DNA from: Heliocidaris erythrogramma
Taxonomy: Eukaryota; Echinodermata; Echinoidea; Camarodonta; Echinometridae
Length of the DNA stretch: 64,000 bases
Direction of reading: 5' to 3'
Assembly (NCBI GenBank): GCA_025617745.1
Contig: CM046870.1
Span: 23,169,501-23,233,500 of the forward strand
Made by a program: the position numbers and the translations under genes. Of this stretch, positions 1-12,775 are shown in pieces (the first letter of the stretch is position 1; the number at the start of each line of letters is the position of its first letter). The notes below the pieces were generated by a model. It was not told where the DNA came from. It did no database searches and saw only the letters and a program-made list of their open reading frames with translations.

Positions 1-1002
1 GGGTTGATTTTGGTCGGGAGTGACATTTTTCAGAACAAAAAAATGTAAGAAACTGTATTTTTGGACTTTGTTTGTCCCTATTTATTCCGTACTTAGTTCA
101 AAACTTACGAAATTATTCTCTATTTCGCCAATACTCCGCCATGACGGCGCTGTTAGTCGGAGCTGTTCTCAACAGCCTTGGCTGCCTGAACTTCGGGGGA
201 GGAGTCCTCAGTAAATGCCTCACTGAGCTGCTTAATTGAAGAAATTTCAGTTATGGAAACACTTTACTTATCATCATTTATTTGAATACTACATATAATA
301 TTTGATGATAAATTCATCGTACAGTATATTTGAGTAGATGATTGACACATTCTTACCAAATTTAGCCTCCCCCCCAAATGAAATGTAAATTATATATACT
401 TCTGCGTTTTCAAAACACTTTCTAAGGTATGAAAAAACTACAGTGGTGTGATAGTGTACTATATTTGTTTGTGAATGGTATTAAAAGGCAAAGTTAGTCT
501 ATTTAATAAAACACATATGCACATCCAAGCCTACACCAAACCTTACACTCACATGCACACACACCCACACCCACAATGATACGAAATATTAAAAGAGCCA
601 CTTAAACCCTTTTTTTTTTTTTTTTTTTTACTTTGTAGATTGAATGACAAGTGACAATTTAAGATAGTATAATTATAATGCAGGAGTTTTAGGGGGGCAT
701 TACCATGACTACCTTCTGAACCTCTGCCATGGCGCGGCACTTGGACACCCAGTTGTGAAATGCTGCAGACGCCGCGCTCGCATGACTCAGTTTTTTGACT
801 TTCCAATGTTGGCAGGTATGCACAAGTACAATTTGTCTCAGAAAAGATTGTCAGTTGGAAAAAGCCTCCCAAGAAGAATATTTCAAATTGTTTTCAGGAA
901 ATTTTCATACTAGTTGATAGTATGTAATACCACTATGTGTTATTACAATATTGTTATCTTTCTCATCTGAGATCTGCTTTCTGCTTGTGCTTTTATCGAC
1001 AG
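1..1002. other. MED16 intron or upstream sequence, no supported exon
   Basis: No exon here could be matched to the WD40 part of MED16, which should precede the first exon in the window, so the N-terminal exons probably lie upstream. There is a T homopolymer near 608-629. A stretch at about 681-811 is open and flanked by AG and GT, but its translation does not resemble MED16, so it is not called as an exon. Confidence 0.5.
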
Positions 1003-4000
1003 CTAAGAGACCTAACTTCAATGGCAAGCATCTTGTGTGTATGGAGATGTCCTCCACCTGTTGCAGTATGGTAGCTATAGATCGGACAGGGGCGCTTTGC
1101 ATGTTCAAGATTGAACCCACACTGGGCCAGGGCCTAGACCCGGGTAGGTCCCTGTATAATTATGTCAAATGAACTACTTTGAAACCTGTCTATAAAGACC
1201 GCTCAAGGGAGACAAGAAATGTTGGCTTATAGGCCTGTGGTCTCAACGCGCATCTATTACACATTTCAATGAGAAACACCGTTCAGGGCAAACAAATAAG
1301 TGGTCTTTATAGACAGGTGGTCGCTCAAGCTGGTTTGACTGCATTGTGTTCTCAAAATGACCATGCAGCATTCTGCATTGTAAACATATTTCATGTATTT
1401 ATAAAGCAGATTATAGAACAATTGGATATGAAAATTTGTGAATTCGGTCGCATTTCAATGTGTGAATATGAATATGGAACAAAGAGTTATAACAAGTTCG
1501 CTCAATTTTAGCTGTTTGTGGTATTTAGCTTCAAGTAACACTGTTATGCTGACATTTCCCTGTAATTCAAGGCAACTTTAATGAATGGTAAAAACATACA
1601 TTATGAATGAATGTACACATTTACATAGTATGAAACTACAATCAATCAATGAAAGATACAAGGCATCAACTATTCTAAACTTCTCTAAACCAATTAAGTG
1701 TGTAAAAGCAATAACTTCCCCAAATTTCGATAGTGGAAACAAAGCAATAGATGCATAGTTTGCATTAATTCTAATTTAATTTGAATTACAGATACGCAGT
1801 ATCAGTGAACGGTATAGCTTTGTCTTTTCAGGTACAGCTCGAGTACACACCATTTCTCAAGTAGTGCATCTGCTGGAATACTGTCTTGTTACTGGCTATG
1901 ACTGGTGGGACCTTCTCCTTACAATCACACCAAGTAAGTACATAGTGTTCTTTATGGAAGAAAGTGTGGCTGTAATACCATACACATGTATGGACATAAT
2001 ATACACCTGTGGTGGGAATGTGTACCACAAACATTCTTATTTCTTTGCACTACCCCAGGAGAAGGCACAAGTACAATTTTTGTTTTAAACTTTGTAAAGA
2101 AAGGGTGAAAATAAGGTAGAAAAATAGAGCTCACTGTATGCAATTTAGAGGATGCAGACTGAGTGTTGTGTCAGAACTTTGTACATGTACGTTTCTAGAA
2201 ATATACATTCCCTAGCTGTGGATTTCTTTGCACCCTTCTGTGAATACAGCACGGTGTATACATGTACATATGTGGTAGTAATATGGGTGTGGTAACATAA
2301 TTGTTTTACTTTTCTCTGCAGATATGGTAGACACTGTTTTGGATCGTCTCTCAGACTCTGTCAACAGACAGTCTGGTTCTACCCAAGAGCTTCTCTTCAC
2401 CAGGCTCGTTGCTGTCAAGGCAAGCCTCTACAGGTAAAACATCCCTCATATCACTGCGCCAGAGGATTGGTACCCTTCATTTACTTCATTCACAATTCTG
2501 TATGGAGTACTTTCATTTTTTGCATAGTGACAGTGAGAGTTATACATGTATCTTCAGAAAAGCCCAGAATGACTTCCTAATCAAAGTTTCGGACTGTTAC
2601 AGTAAAATGCTAAACAACTTCTATCCTAATATGTAGATAACACATATTCTTGAAAGCTGCCTAAGTTAAATCAGGTTTGAATTAAAATGATTTATGGAAG
2701 GCCAGTTGTGGTAAAACTTTTAGATCTTCTTGGCCATTGTCAGGCACAGATCCCGGGGAGTGGGGCAAGGGCGTGGGCCCCCGGTTTTGTCTGACAAAGT
2801 ATGCCCCCGGACCCCCTAGATGGCCGTTTGGCTTTGTCAAACGGAGGGTTCCTCAGTGTGCCCCCCCTTTCTGAAATGCGCCCCCCTCTCTGAAAATCCT
2901 GTATCCGCCCCTGATTGTAGAATCTATTCACGACGTTTGTGTGAGAGTGTGACTGAGCTAGGACTCGGTAAACACATCGCGGCTTTATTATGCCTAACTT
3001 TTTATGGCAAAAACTACTTTTTGTGCATGAAGCTACGGCTCGACTTGATATTGGTGGCCGCTATACGCGGTCAGATATTGACCGAGGGATACATAATGGG
3101 TGGCCGCTGGCCGCGTTAGGCAGGTGACCGCTCTATGCAGGGTCTACAACACAGTAATATCCTGCGGGGGAAATTTTTTGGTGGCCGCTATAGACAGGTG
3201 GCCGCTAAGACAGGTTTGACTGTATATGGCGTGTACGTGTGAGTATGCTTGTGACTTTTGATAGTAAGCCCTACTATCAAAAGTCACAAGCATACTCACA
3301 CGTACAGGGTGTACTTTTAATGAAAAATCGTGTTATCGTTATTGGACACATGTGATCGTACCCTCTTACATGCATGTAGTCCTGGACCTAGTCCTGGACT
3401 AAGCTAGCATGCTTTCATGAATACCAACCTTTGTGTTTTGAACAGGCTCTCAGCGAGTGGCTCTGGCAAAGCTGTGGATTGCTATGGGAAATTACTTCTC
3501 CACTCCACTGCTAATGTCTTCAAGTCTTTACTCAGAGCCAGTGCTATCTCATCTCAAGACAAAGGCCCGGCAGAGAAACTCAGCAGTAGGTTTCACATTC
3601 CAAGTTTCCATCATGTTTTTCCCTCTTCTTTTTCCATTTCTATTTCCATTTTTGTGGGATCATTTTGGTATGTTGCTTTCATTTGTTAATATGTATCATT
3701 TACCTGCTTTTCTTTTTATTATACAGTATCCAGCAAATGTGAGTACACAACAAAAAAATTAAAAATTCTGATGTGACTTCTTACAAAGATATATTTAAAA
3801 CACAAGCCTAATATTAATGAAAGAGTAGTCATTTTGTATTCACAGATATGCTTAGTGTACTACATTGTTTTCATGGAATGGATATTGTTTACCTCCAAAA
3901 TTATTATAGAAAAGATGATTGGTACTACAAAATCAGAGAATAGCGTTGAAGAGAAGCAAAGCTTTTCATCTTGCACTCACCAGAGTAAACCGCAAGAATG

Positions 4001-7000
4001 AACAGAAAGCCGAAATCGAACAATATAAACAGAAACTAAAAGAACAAAATTATAATATAAAATGTCAACTCTGTCGTTTCCGTAAGGATTGGGTTTTTAA
4101 TACACATTCTTAAGAAGTCAAATTAGAATGATTAACTTTTTGTTAAAGGTGTACTCAGCTTTCTTGGATATTGTGTGCTACATTTTGTTTTACCTTGATG
4201 TCTATGAGACAGCTACATGCATGGTAGTGTCCTTGTTTTTAATTTTTGGATTATTGATCGGACTATATTATTAAAGCAAATAGAATATTTTTACCTTTTT
4301 ATCATTCTTTTTTTTTGTTTCTTTTCCCCTCAGCATTATGTGCTAACAGCACAGAGACCAACCCAGACACATTGCTGAAGAAACTGGATAGCAAGGAGTA
4401 TGTTGTTGAACCAGGTCAGTTTGGCTGCAACCATTATTGATAAATATTTTTCAATTCCATTCAGGAAGAAAGGTTAAAGAGAAGGTTGAGTTCTGAAAAA
4501 GGTGAAAAATAATTTGTGAGCTTTCTCATTCATTTTATGTCAGTTTGGAAGAACATTACTGTAGAAATGTCCCCTGAAAAGGATTGCTCTTCAAATGCCC
4601 TTGTATTGGAAAGATGGCGAGAAATAGCTGAAGTGCAGGGGCCGAATTATGTTATATCACATTACCAATAATAGTAATATACGTGTCCTAGGTATTCTAC
4701 TTTACCTGTCCAGTCTTCATAAAGTCAAGATGCTCATGGTGTGGTACATTTAACAAGGGCAGGAAGAATGAAATCAAGAAAGGAAGAAAAGCATTGGTTG
4801 GTAAAAGGAGCCAGATAATGGCATACAGTTTACATGTGCATGTATATTAACATTTCAGAGGAATTGTGTTCCTTTACCTTTTACCCATTCCCGTGTTTCT
4901 GGAAAAGTATTGTGTTCTGAGCAGTCGGCCATTCAGTTCTTGCAAAAGCACTTGATTACCACTTCCATGCAAGGTGTAATCATACTAAGCAACTGTCACC
5001 ATTGCAGTTACGATCAATCCCTCCAGTATATTTTAGCTGATGATTGACTTAATATAATTTATTTTATTTTATGCCTGCAGCTATCTTGCAGTGCCTACAG
5101 CCATTAATCCAATGGGTAGCTGATTATACCATCGTGAGTCTGGCTGCAGTTCCTCCTCCAGGGAGCCCTACCAACAGACCAGGGGTAAGCACCATTCCTT
5201 TCCTTAAGTGTCATACCACTGAATCAGGGCTTAGCTTAACCCTTACTGTACTGGGCTATTTCAAGCTCCTCTGTGATGGGGGTGGGGGGGGGGGGCCTCA
5301 AAATTATTTTTAGTCTGAGCAAAATTGTACTTTCCAAATATTATGGTCTAGCTACTAAAAATGAGAAATGAGAGTGAGAATGTGTATTTTATGACAAACA
5401 CAGGTGAGCTTGATGCGGGATGTTCCCACCCTGGTGATGTTAAGAGAACTCCTCCTGATCATCCGGATGTGGGGTCGACTCCAGAAGAACTGCCTACCAG
5501 TCTTCACTACCACAGCAGGTAACATGTGGAATTATTTCATCCGTATGTTTCATCCATCCATATGATAGTTTACAAATAATATACATAAGTGAGGCTGTAA
5601 ATGAGCATCATCAATACAAGCTACATGTACCTTTGGAACAGTAGATTTGGACTGTTTCAAAGTTGCCAAGGGTGGATAATTATACTACAGTCAAACCTGC
5701 TTTAGCGACCACCTGTATAGAACGACCACCTGTATAGAACGACCACCTGTATAGAACGACCACCTGTTCATAACGACCACCCTAATTTCCCCCGCAGAAA
5801 ATTTGCGTGTTTCGCCACCTTTATACAGCGACCACCTGCGTAACGCGACCATCGACCACCCAATTTACTTCCCAACAGGCGGAAAAATCCCCCCACAGCG
5901 ACCGCCAAACTCGGCGGTTGGCCGTCCACCGACCATTTACACAACAATAGAACTCAAATTCTAAGACATGTAGCACATCAAAAGGACATTTTATTGCCTA
6001 AAGGGAAACGTTTGTCACAATAATCCGGGGGCAGGCAAAGCGTCTTTTGTTTGGAACTCAGTTCAACTGATTAAAGTCTGTTAAAGATAATAATAATAAT
6101 AACACAAACTAACCAGAATTATATTTGAACTGTATCAAGGAGTTACTAGGCAGTTCATTATTATTGCTTAAATATCGTCTGCTGTTATTCATCAACCACT
6201 TCATCACCGATCCCGATTTCAGTATGTGTACTCATGTTCAGTCTACTCAATGTAATTAAGAACACTCATATCTACACATTTTATGACTTTTACTTTATTC
6301 TCAAGTTAATATAAATGCACAACTATTTAAAGGCGAATACAAACACATGTAGGCCAACATATAAAGAAACATGTTAGGTGATGAACTTACTTTCCATTTT
6401 AAAAGAGCAAAAGTAATTGGGAATATGATAAATTATTAATTATAATGCTTAAAATATAATCATTATAATTCAAACATGTAAAATAACAAGAAGCAAAAAG
6501 GTGGTCGCTGCAGCATCTGATTTACATGTAAATTAACATATATAATAAACCACTATCCCGCATCCATGTTTCATTATTATTACTCGAATTTCAAAATGGC
6601 CGCCAACCTGTCTATAAAGACCACCTGCTCATAAAGACCGCTTTTCTTGTTTCCCTTGAGCCGTCTTTCTGTACAGGTTTGACTCTATTACCATGAGCAC
6701 TTTGTGCCTTTTAGGTCGCAAATTTGAAAGGGGGAGGGGGGGGCACAAGAACACAATATTGCAGGACTCCTGCTTTTGCTTCTGTCTGCTATGTTATGTC
6801 ACTTTGGTTTTGACAGGACTAGGGTCAAGTCGTGCCCCTGGGACTGCATGTTTTTAAGAATCCTAAATCACTGTTACAAGCAAGTTCTATACTAATATTC
6901 CATGAGGCAATATATGTTACCAAAGGCCTCGTTCACACACGACACAGTAAACCGGCTTAAGAACTGCTGTATTAAAATAGATTACATAAGCATAGTGTGC

Positions 7001-8202
7001 TTCATTTTTCTCTTGTTTATAACATGCAGATACAGTAGTAAAGTATGCTTACGGTCTTTCTTGAAGGCAGCCATTGTTATTCACCCCCACTTGTCCTTCA
7101 TTTACATGTCAAATGGTTTTATTTTGGCCCTGCTGGTTTGTTCTTATGGTTTGTTGATGGTTTACCATGATGGCATGTGTGAACGAGGCATAATCATGAT
7201 TTATTTCTGTTCTCAGATGACCCCGATGTGCTGGTACCGAGTCTCTTCAGACTGGTCTCTCAAATCTGGGTTCATTATCATGACAAACAACCAACAGAGC
7301 TGGATGAATCTCTCATAGGTAAGTACAGAGACAAGGGTTTTCACCAGTGCAGTGAAAAATTATGTTGGAGCAGTGAGCTATTTAGCTTTGGAAAGCTCCA
7401 GAAGAGCTCTAAAATACAGTGAAACCTGTCTTTAAAGACCACTCAAGGGAGACAAGAAAAGCGGTCTTTATGAGCAGGTGGTCTTTATGTACAGGTTCCT
7501 TTAATGCACATTTCAAGAGAAACAAAAAATATGGTCATTATAGACAGGTGGTCTTTCTATACAGGTAGTCGCTAAAGCATGTTTGACTGTACTTTTAAAA
7601 TACTGCCTTATAGAGTAGGTAAATATAATCCAAAACAGCTCTCACCTTGTTTGCCCTGTATTAAATTTTCCTCAAACTTTCACCAAACCTTTTCTCTAAT
7701 TTTTTCTGCGTTTATGTAAGCCCACTTTATGACAGAGTGAATTTCCCGTTTGAACATGCCATGCATTGCATTGTGTACATTCTCTCAACACTAATATGAG
7801 CCCTAAAGATAACTGTGCTCAACTGAAATGCTGAAACTTTTATGACCTTTTCTCATTTTCTACAGATGAATGCACCCTCCTGCCAAGTCAAGTAGGTGTG
7901 CCACCCTGGGATCTATCCCCAGTCACTGAAGGTAAGCTCCATACAAACACAAATTACATCATTTATATTCATTTTCATTCAGAGGTACATTAAATGTAAT
8001 CTTGAGTTCTCGTTCATGTAATTATGAATTTTCACAGAATCAAACAAAACATGCTCAAGTTTAAGTTCAAGTTCAAGACTACAAATACTCAAGATGAAGT
8101 GTACAGTGTACATATTTATGTATTAGTAGTAGTATTATCATTATTATTATTATTAGGAGTAGTAGGAGGAGTAGTAGGAGTAGTAGTAGTAGTAGTAGTA
8201 GT

Positions 8203-8243
<41 letters not shown>

Positions 8244-8552
8244 TAGTAGTAGTAGTATTACAAGTATTGGTATGATTAGTATTAGTATTGGTTTAGTTAT
8301 TATATAGTAGTAGTAGTAGTAGTAGAAGTAATATTAGTAGTAGTAGTAGTAGTAGAAGTAATATTAGTAGTAGTAGAAGTAATACATATAATAATAGTAG
8401 TAGTAGTAGTCTACTTAGTGCATGTAGTAGCAGTTAGTATGTAGTAGTAGTACTAGTGTAGTAGTAGTATAGTAGTAGTAGTAGTAATAGTAGTAGTAGT
8501 AGTAGTAGTAGTAATAGTAGTAGTAGTAGTAATACATGTAGTAGTAGTAGTA

Positions 8553-8587
<35 letters not shown>

Positions 8588-9859
8588 ATAGTAGTAGTAC
8601 ATGTAGTATCATCATGATAATGACCATATATTGTTTAATGCATTCAGGATACACGGGTAAGATCCACGTACGACATGGCCAGTCATCGTTCCAGTTTGGC
8701 ACCTTGCCTGGGCGCATGATCAGCATCGCCACCTTCAGCCTGGGTCCTGAGATCTACACCCGATCACTGACGGACAGGCTTCATCAGAAATTTGATGTGG
8801 TTCGTAAGCTGAGCCTGGGCGTCACGCCTCACAAAGAGATCCGGAGATGCTCACGGTACATGTACATTACCTGTATTTTCCTGTCTTTCTTTAAAAGGCT
8901 AATTCAGACTAGAGCATGATTTGCAGGAGACTGAGCTATTCTCTGACCGAAACCCTTACAACATGCTGCAGTGTTGATATTACTACTCGTTTGACAATTA
9001 GAGACCCCAATCAGGAAAATTTACATATTTGTTTAAATTTTCATCGCTAACTCTTCTTCGTTTTCGGGCTAATTCAGACTAGAGCATGATTTGCAGGAGA
9101 CTGAGATTCTCTGACCGAAACCCTTACAACATGCTGCAGTGTTGATATTACTACTCGTTTGACAATTAGAGACCCCAATCAGGAAAATTTACATATTTGT
9201 TTAAATTTTCATCGCTAACTCTTCTTCGTTTTCTGTCTAAATCCAGTCTGAGTCATAATACATGTAGTAAGGTGCGTAGAGTTCCAGTTAAACATTATTA
9301 GGAGGTTTGTGAGACACATCTGTATAGTTTGACTAGTTTGTTGGAGCTAATTTCGCGTGTACGTTTTAGTTTCATTTATAGTCAGGGTAGAGAATGGTCT
9401 TTTGTGAGCAGTATAAAACTCATCTAAATGGAATGTGTGTGGTCAGTAGAGGTGTAGTCTGAGTAGTCTTAGAATCTAGACCCATCATATGATTCCCAAT
9501 CATAACATCCCCCTTTTCAATAATGAATTTCAAACAACTTTGAAATTTATGATTTGTATCCCCAACCACATAGGTTAAAGTCAATTTTGGATTCAATATG
9601 TATCAACAAATCAAATAAACTAATTTCTTAATCTGAGTAGAATTTTGTTTCCCAAACATATTATCTTCACATTGAGCTATTGAGATTCTTTGTTCATTGA
9701 CAACTTTCTCCATCTCATACCTGTAGGTGTTCTTGTATATCCTTGATGCCTCCTGTAACCCAGACTGCATCCACTGTCCGTGTGGTGTGGGAGAGACGCT
9801 GGGAGAGGAACTGCCTCTGCGGCGGTCTATGGAGGAAAGTGACCGTTCATCCTGCTTGA
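1003..9859 (+). CDS. MED16: Mediator complex subunit 16, C-terminal half (partial, 11 exons)
   Basis: MED16 is a nuclear tail-module subunit of Mediator that links transcription factors to RNA polymerase II. Eleven exons join with GT-AG sites and continuous phase: 1003-1143, 1832-1933, 2322-2433, 3446-3585, 4334-4414, 5081-5184, 5404-5518, 7217-7318, 7866-7931, 8648-8855 and 9727-9859 (stop TGA 9857-9859). They give 433 residues, about half of the usual length; the WD40 half is missing and must lie upstream. Family landmarks visible in order are HLLEYCLVTGYDWWD, VAVKASLYR, KSLLRAS with DKGPAEKLS, LQPLIQWVAD, MLRELLLIIRMWG, DECTLLPSQ, and the Cys-rich C-terminus RRCSRCSC...WERNCLCGGLWRK, whose CxxCxC and CxC pattern suggests metal binding. 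The short last exon restores the frame exactly (CG + G). Introns carry several transposon-like repeats. Identification rests on recalled family sequence; the exon borders are read directly. Confidence 0.92.
1174..1343. repeat. TA-ended MITE, 'tacagtgaaacctgtc' family (degenerate copy)
   Basis: The left end reads TACTTTGAAACCTGTC and the right end reads GGTTTGACTGCA. The inside carries CTATAAAGACC, CTCAAGGGAGACAAGAAA and GGTCTTTATAGACAGG, shared with copies at 7.4, 14.1 and 61.1 kb. It lies in a MED16 intron. No coding capacity was seen. Confidence 0.7.
2743..2913. repeat. C/G-rich dispersed element with GATCC / GGATC-like ends
   Basis: The segment starts at CACAGATCCCGGGGAG and ends at TGTATCCGCCCCTG. 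It has runs of C and G between and an internal inverted pair, CCGTTTGGCTTTGTC and GACAAAG. It resembles other segments in this window bounded by GGCGGATCC-like inverted ends. It is intronic in MED16. Confidence 0.45.
3037..3224. repeat. Right-end fragment of the TA-ended MITE family
   Basis: Repeated blocks of GGTGGCCGCTATAGACAGG and GCTAAGACAGGTTTGACTGTA match the right half of the elements at 5.7 and 7.4 kb. The left end could not be placed with confidence. Confidence 0.5.
3232..3306. repeat. Perfect 35-bp inverted repeat with 5-nt loop
   Basis: Positions 3232-3266 are the exact reverse complement of 3272-3306; the loop is 3267-3271 (AGCCC). It lies in the intron before the fourth MED16 exon of this window, just after a MITE right end. 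It would form a very stable hairpin in single-stranded DNA or pre-mRNA. Confidence 0.97.
5686..6687. mobile_element. Long (1.0 kb) TA-ended element of the 'cagtcaaacctg' family
   Basis: It begins TACAGTCAAACCTGC and ends CAGGTTTGACTCTA, an inverted pair. The left subterminal part has tandem blocks of GACCACCTGTATAGAAC (about 5700-5830). The right part holds CTATAAAGACCACCTG and TCATAAAGACCGC, shared with the short copies. No transposase ORF was seen, so it is non-autonomous. The dinucleotide TA at both ends fits a Tc1/mariner-type TA target duplication. Confidence 0.7.
7415..7591. mobile_element. 177-bp TA-ended MITE, best-preserved short copy
   Basis: The ends are TACAGTGAAACCTGTC and ATGTTTGACTGTA. 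The inside contains two pairs of GGTCTTTAT blocks and CTCAAGGGAGACAAGAAA. It sits in a MED16 intron just after the exon ending at 7318. The family recurs at 1.2, 5.7, 14.1 and 61.1 kb in both orientations. Confidence 0.8.
8121..8611. repeat. Long (TAG)n / (AGT)n trinucleotide microsatellite
   Basis: About 490 bp is dominated by AGT/TAG units with interruptions (AGG, ATT, ATGT). It ends about 35 bp before the MED16 exon that starts at 8648. Any reading frame through it gives only poly-Val, poly-Ser or poly-Tyr and is not coding. Confidence 0.97.
8897..9233. repeat. Recent ~170-bp tandem duplication in the last MED16 intron
   Basis: Copy 1 (8897-9066) and copy 2 (9067-9233) both start GGCTAATTCAGACTAGAG and end CTCTTCTTCGTTTTC. 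They are almost identical; the clearest difference is a 3-nt deletion in copy 2 (GAGCTATTCT versus GAGATTCT). Confidence 0.95.
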
Positions 9860-11177
9860 CCGTCGTCCGGTGATAATAAACATTCCATCTGACCAGTCCA
9901 TTCGGTATTGCCAATAGAGTGCTCGCCAGTGCATAGCAAACTTGGTTCTAATACGAAGCATGTGGGATTTCAGGAAAAAGTGCCAAAGGCAAATTCCCCT
10001 GTCATGGACTGTAAATCTTGACATGCACTATAAATATGTCAATGCATACTTTCAACCTGCAAATTTGCTTTGGTCCTCCCAAAGCACTCCCTGAGATGCT
10101 ACAAAGCTATATTTCTTTCTTTTCTAGAAGAAGCCTGATGAATAAACACCTTGCAGCACCCGATCGTATTTCCATTGCTGAAATTTAGTTTGCATGTGGT
10201 CCATTTTTTTAAGAAGGAAGCTTACCAAAGCCATTAAAATGAACATCTGTGGTTCTGCACAATCTTGAAGGAATGGGAGAGGTCATATTACCTAGTTTTC
10301 AGCAAAGCAAAATGATTTATGATGAATTTTGAAGCTCTCAAAGTTGTCAGCATTGCTATCATTTTCCGACCATATATGTTGGGATTTAAATCTTTTTGAG
10401 AAATGATGCCGACCTGCCATGATTTTTCTCCAAGAACTTGAGGGATCCTGCACAACAACTCTTGGGCGAAGGGGGAATTTTTCTTAGTAATTGCTCATTT
10501 TCTGGTCAGAAAATATGCCAGTTTTTAAAATGACTCTCTAGTAAGTAAGAGCAGGTCATTGAAATGACCAGTAGCAGAGATGCGTTACGCAATTCTATTT
10601 ATCAGGGGCAACGACCTTTTGTAATGTCGATGAAAAGAATTTCCTGCATATTTCCGCCAATGAAAATGACAAGCTGAAAAAACTGCTTGCTCTAATAGTG
10701 TGTCAGGAAGTTAAACTAAACATACATTACTAAAAACAACACCTGCAAAGTCTTGAAAATTCCATTGCACTTTGGAAGTATTGCAGACATACCAGAGTAA
10801 CTTTGTTGCTATTGCCACTGGTAGTTACTAGTACAAGAGTTTCATATCCTGTAAGTAACATACCAAGGTCAAATAGTTAAACTGGTTATACTGGTTTCCA
10901 CTGGTCTAAGTGATTGGACTTGTAGAAATGGTTTTAGTAATGGATTGGCAAAATTTTTTTTTGTATGCATCTAGTTGGTCTGAAACCAATTAGATGATCA
11001 CTTCTATTAATTACTTTTTCATTTTACAGTCTTTAAGATCATGATGTCATGTAAATAAATCACAATTAAATGAAAAAAAAATGTTCCATGCCATTTCTTC
11101 TAACTATAATGATTTAAAGTCCATAGTTTTACACTGATAAACATTCAAAGTCCATCTGTCAGTTTCTTTAATTTAAC
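9860..11177. other. MED16 3' UTR and intergenic sequence
   Basis: No reading frame here resembles a protein family. The first ~300 bp are probably the MED16 3' UTR, given the AATAAA at 10141. The remainder is AT-rich unique-looking sequence in which nothing else was recognised. Confidence 0.6.
10141..10146 (+). terminator. Candidate poly(A) signal AATAAA for MED16
   Basis: A canonical AATAAA hexamer lies 282 nt after the MED16 stop codon on the same strand, at a plausible 3' UTR length. There is no transcript evidence. Confidence 0.45.
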
Positions 11178-11214
11178 TTGAAGGCTGGCAAGATGTCAGT
11201 GCTTTCATTGCATC

Positions 11215-11400
11215 GTATTTTTATTAGTACATTTTATTTAATTTCATTTCTTTTCATTTCATTCCACTTCATGTCATTTCATTTCTTTTCATTTCATTTC
11301 ATCTCATTCCATCTCATTCCATTTCTTTCCACTTCATTTCATTTCATTCCATTTCAATTAATTTCTTTAATTTCATTTTTTTTTTAAATTTCTTCTCTCT
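11215..11400. repeat. (TTTCA)n-like pentanucleotide microsatellite, pyrimidine-rich
   Basis: Degenerate TTTCATTTCATTCCA units run over about 180 bp and continue into a CT-rich stretch up to the LINE tail at 11426. Confidence 0.9.
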
Positions 11401-11425
11401 TCTTTTCTTCTTTCTTGGTCCAGTG

Positions 11426-12775
11426 TTCAATTCAATTCAATTCAATTCATTTATTTTCCACAACAATAAAATACATCATAGAGTACATAAAAGTACATAT
11501 CAAATAAACAAATGTATAAAACAAGGTAACAGTACTACTTTCAAACGAACAAAATACAATTGCGATGACATTGATCTGTAGCATGAAACAGAAATGAATC
11601 AAATGTAATGATACACCTTATTATTGTGGAGGGAGCCAACAGGAAGACCGAAAAGAGTCTTAAGTACATCAGCACCCAGTATATAGTATTAAATTAAATA
11701 CAATGTTTATGTAAATATAACGATTATAAAACAAATCTAGTCATTTCCATCAGTAAAAGATGATTAATTAAGAAATGAAAGGGACAAAACATGTTAAGAT
11801 CTCTACTAATAATTTTGCTGATCCTGATATTTATTTATCATGTAATTTTTAAGATTGCGTTTAAAGCATTGGAGCGACACTGAGTTTTTTATATCGTTGG
11901 GTAAGGAACTCCACAATTTTGGTCCGGTAAAACATAAAGTAGATTTTGCATATGATGTTCGTATTTGGGGAAGTGAAAATCATTTGCAGACCGAGTTTGA
12001 TAAGAATGAATGGTAGCATTTATAGGAAACATGGCAGTAATGTAAAGAGGAAGTAAGTTATGTTTACATTTGTACATAAAGATACCAGTTTGTAACTGCC
12101 TTATATCGTACAAGTTTAAAACCTTGAGCCTGAAATATAAAGGAGCAGAATGAGCGGTGTATGAAGATTTTGTTATCAAGCGAATGGCTCTTTTCTGTAA
12201 TTTAAACAATCTATCCGAATATGACTTTGGGCATCCAGCCCAATTAATGTTGCAGTAAGATATGTGAGGCAGAAACAAAGTGTTATAAATAGTTAGAAGT
12301 ATTTTTTCAGGCAGAACATTTCGTAAACGATATAATATACCTACTACTTGTGAAATTTTAGAACAAATATCTCCTATGTGATACTTCCATGACATAGATT
12401 CATCAATATGAACACCTAAAAATTTTGAATGATTTGTATGTAACAACTGAAATTGATTCATATGGAGTGTTATGTCCTCAATATTGTACTTCATATTACT
12501 GAAAACCATGAAATTAGTTTTGGATATATTTATAACTAACTTGTTACACTTTAACCATTCACATACATTATGCAATTCATTATTTAGTGTTCTAGTAACA
12601 AAGGAATTATCCTTGTGAGTGAAGAAAATACTGGTATCATCAGCAAATTGTATGAAGTTTAAAACATTTGATGAACACTGAATATCATTTATATAGATTA
12701 GAAATAACAAGGGACCGAGAATGGAACCTTGCGGAACACCGCACACAACTTCTAACATGGAAAATTGTTTTACTC
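11426..12775 (-). mobile_element. 5'-truncated LINE with reverse transcriptase C-terminal half
   Basis: The minus strand has a 289-codon ORF at 11889-12758. It contains RT motifs GVPQGSILGPLLFLIYINDI and the catalytic FADDTSIFF, followed by the thumb-region pattern with HISYCNINWAGCP and LQKRAIRLI that is typical of CR1/jockey-group LINEs. The ORF opens directly in the RT domain, and an in-frame stop lies just upstream near 12769, so the endonuclease and N-terminal RT are missing. The 3' end carries a (GAATT)n tail at 11426-11447, typical of LINEs that end in a microsatellite rather than poly(A). It is a dead insertion between MED16 and SULT. Confidence 0.9.

Noticed and set aside
681-815. 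Open, AG/GT-flanked segment translating with HYHDYLLNLCHG as a possible MED16 exon
   Set aside because: The translation does not match the WD40 end expected before the 1003 exon, and an open 130-bp stretch is common by chance.
3919-4113. 64-codon Lys/Gln-rich reading frame in a MED16 intron
   Set aside because: It lies wholly inside an intron between two phase-matched exons, has no recognisable domain and is low complexity.
8024-8732. Reading frames rich in Val/Ser or Tyr across the (TAG)n tract
   Set aside because: They are translations of a trinucleotide repeat.
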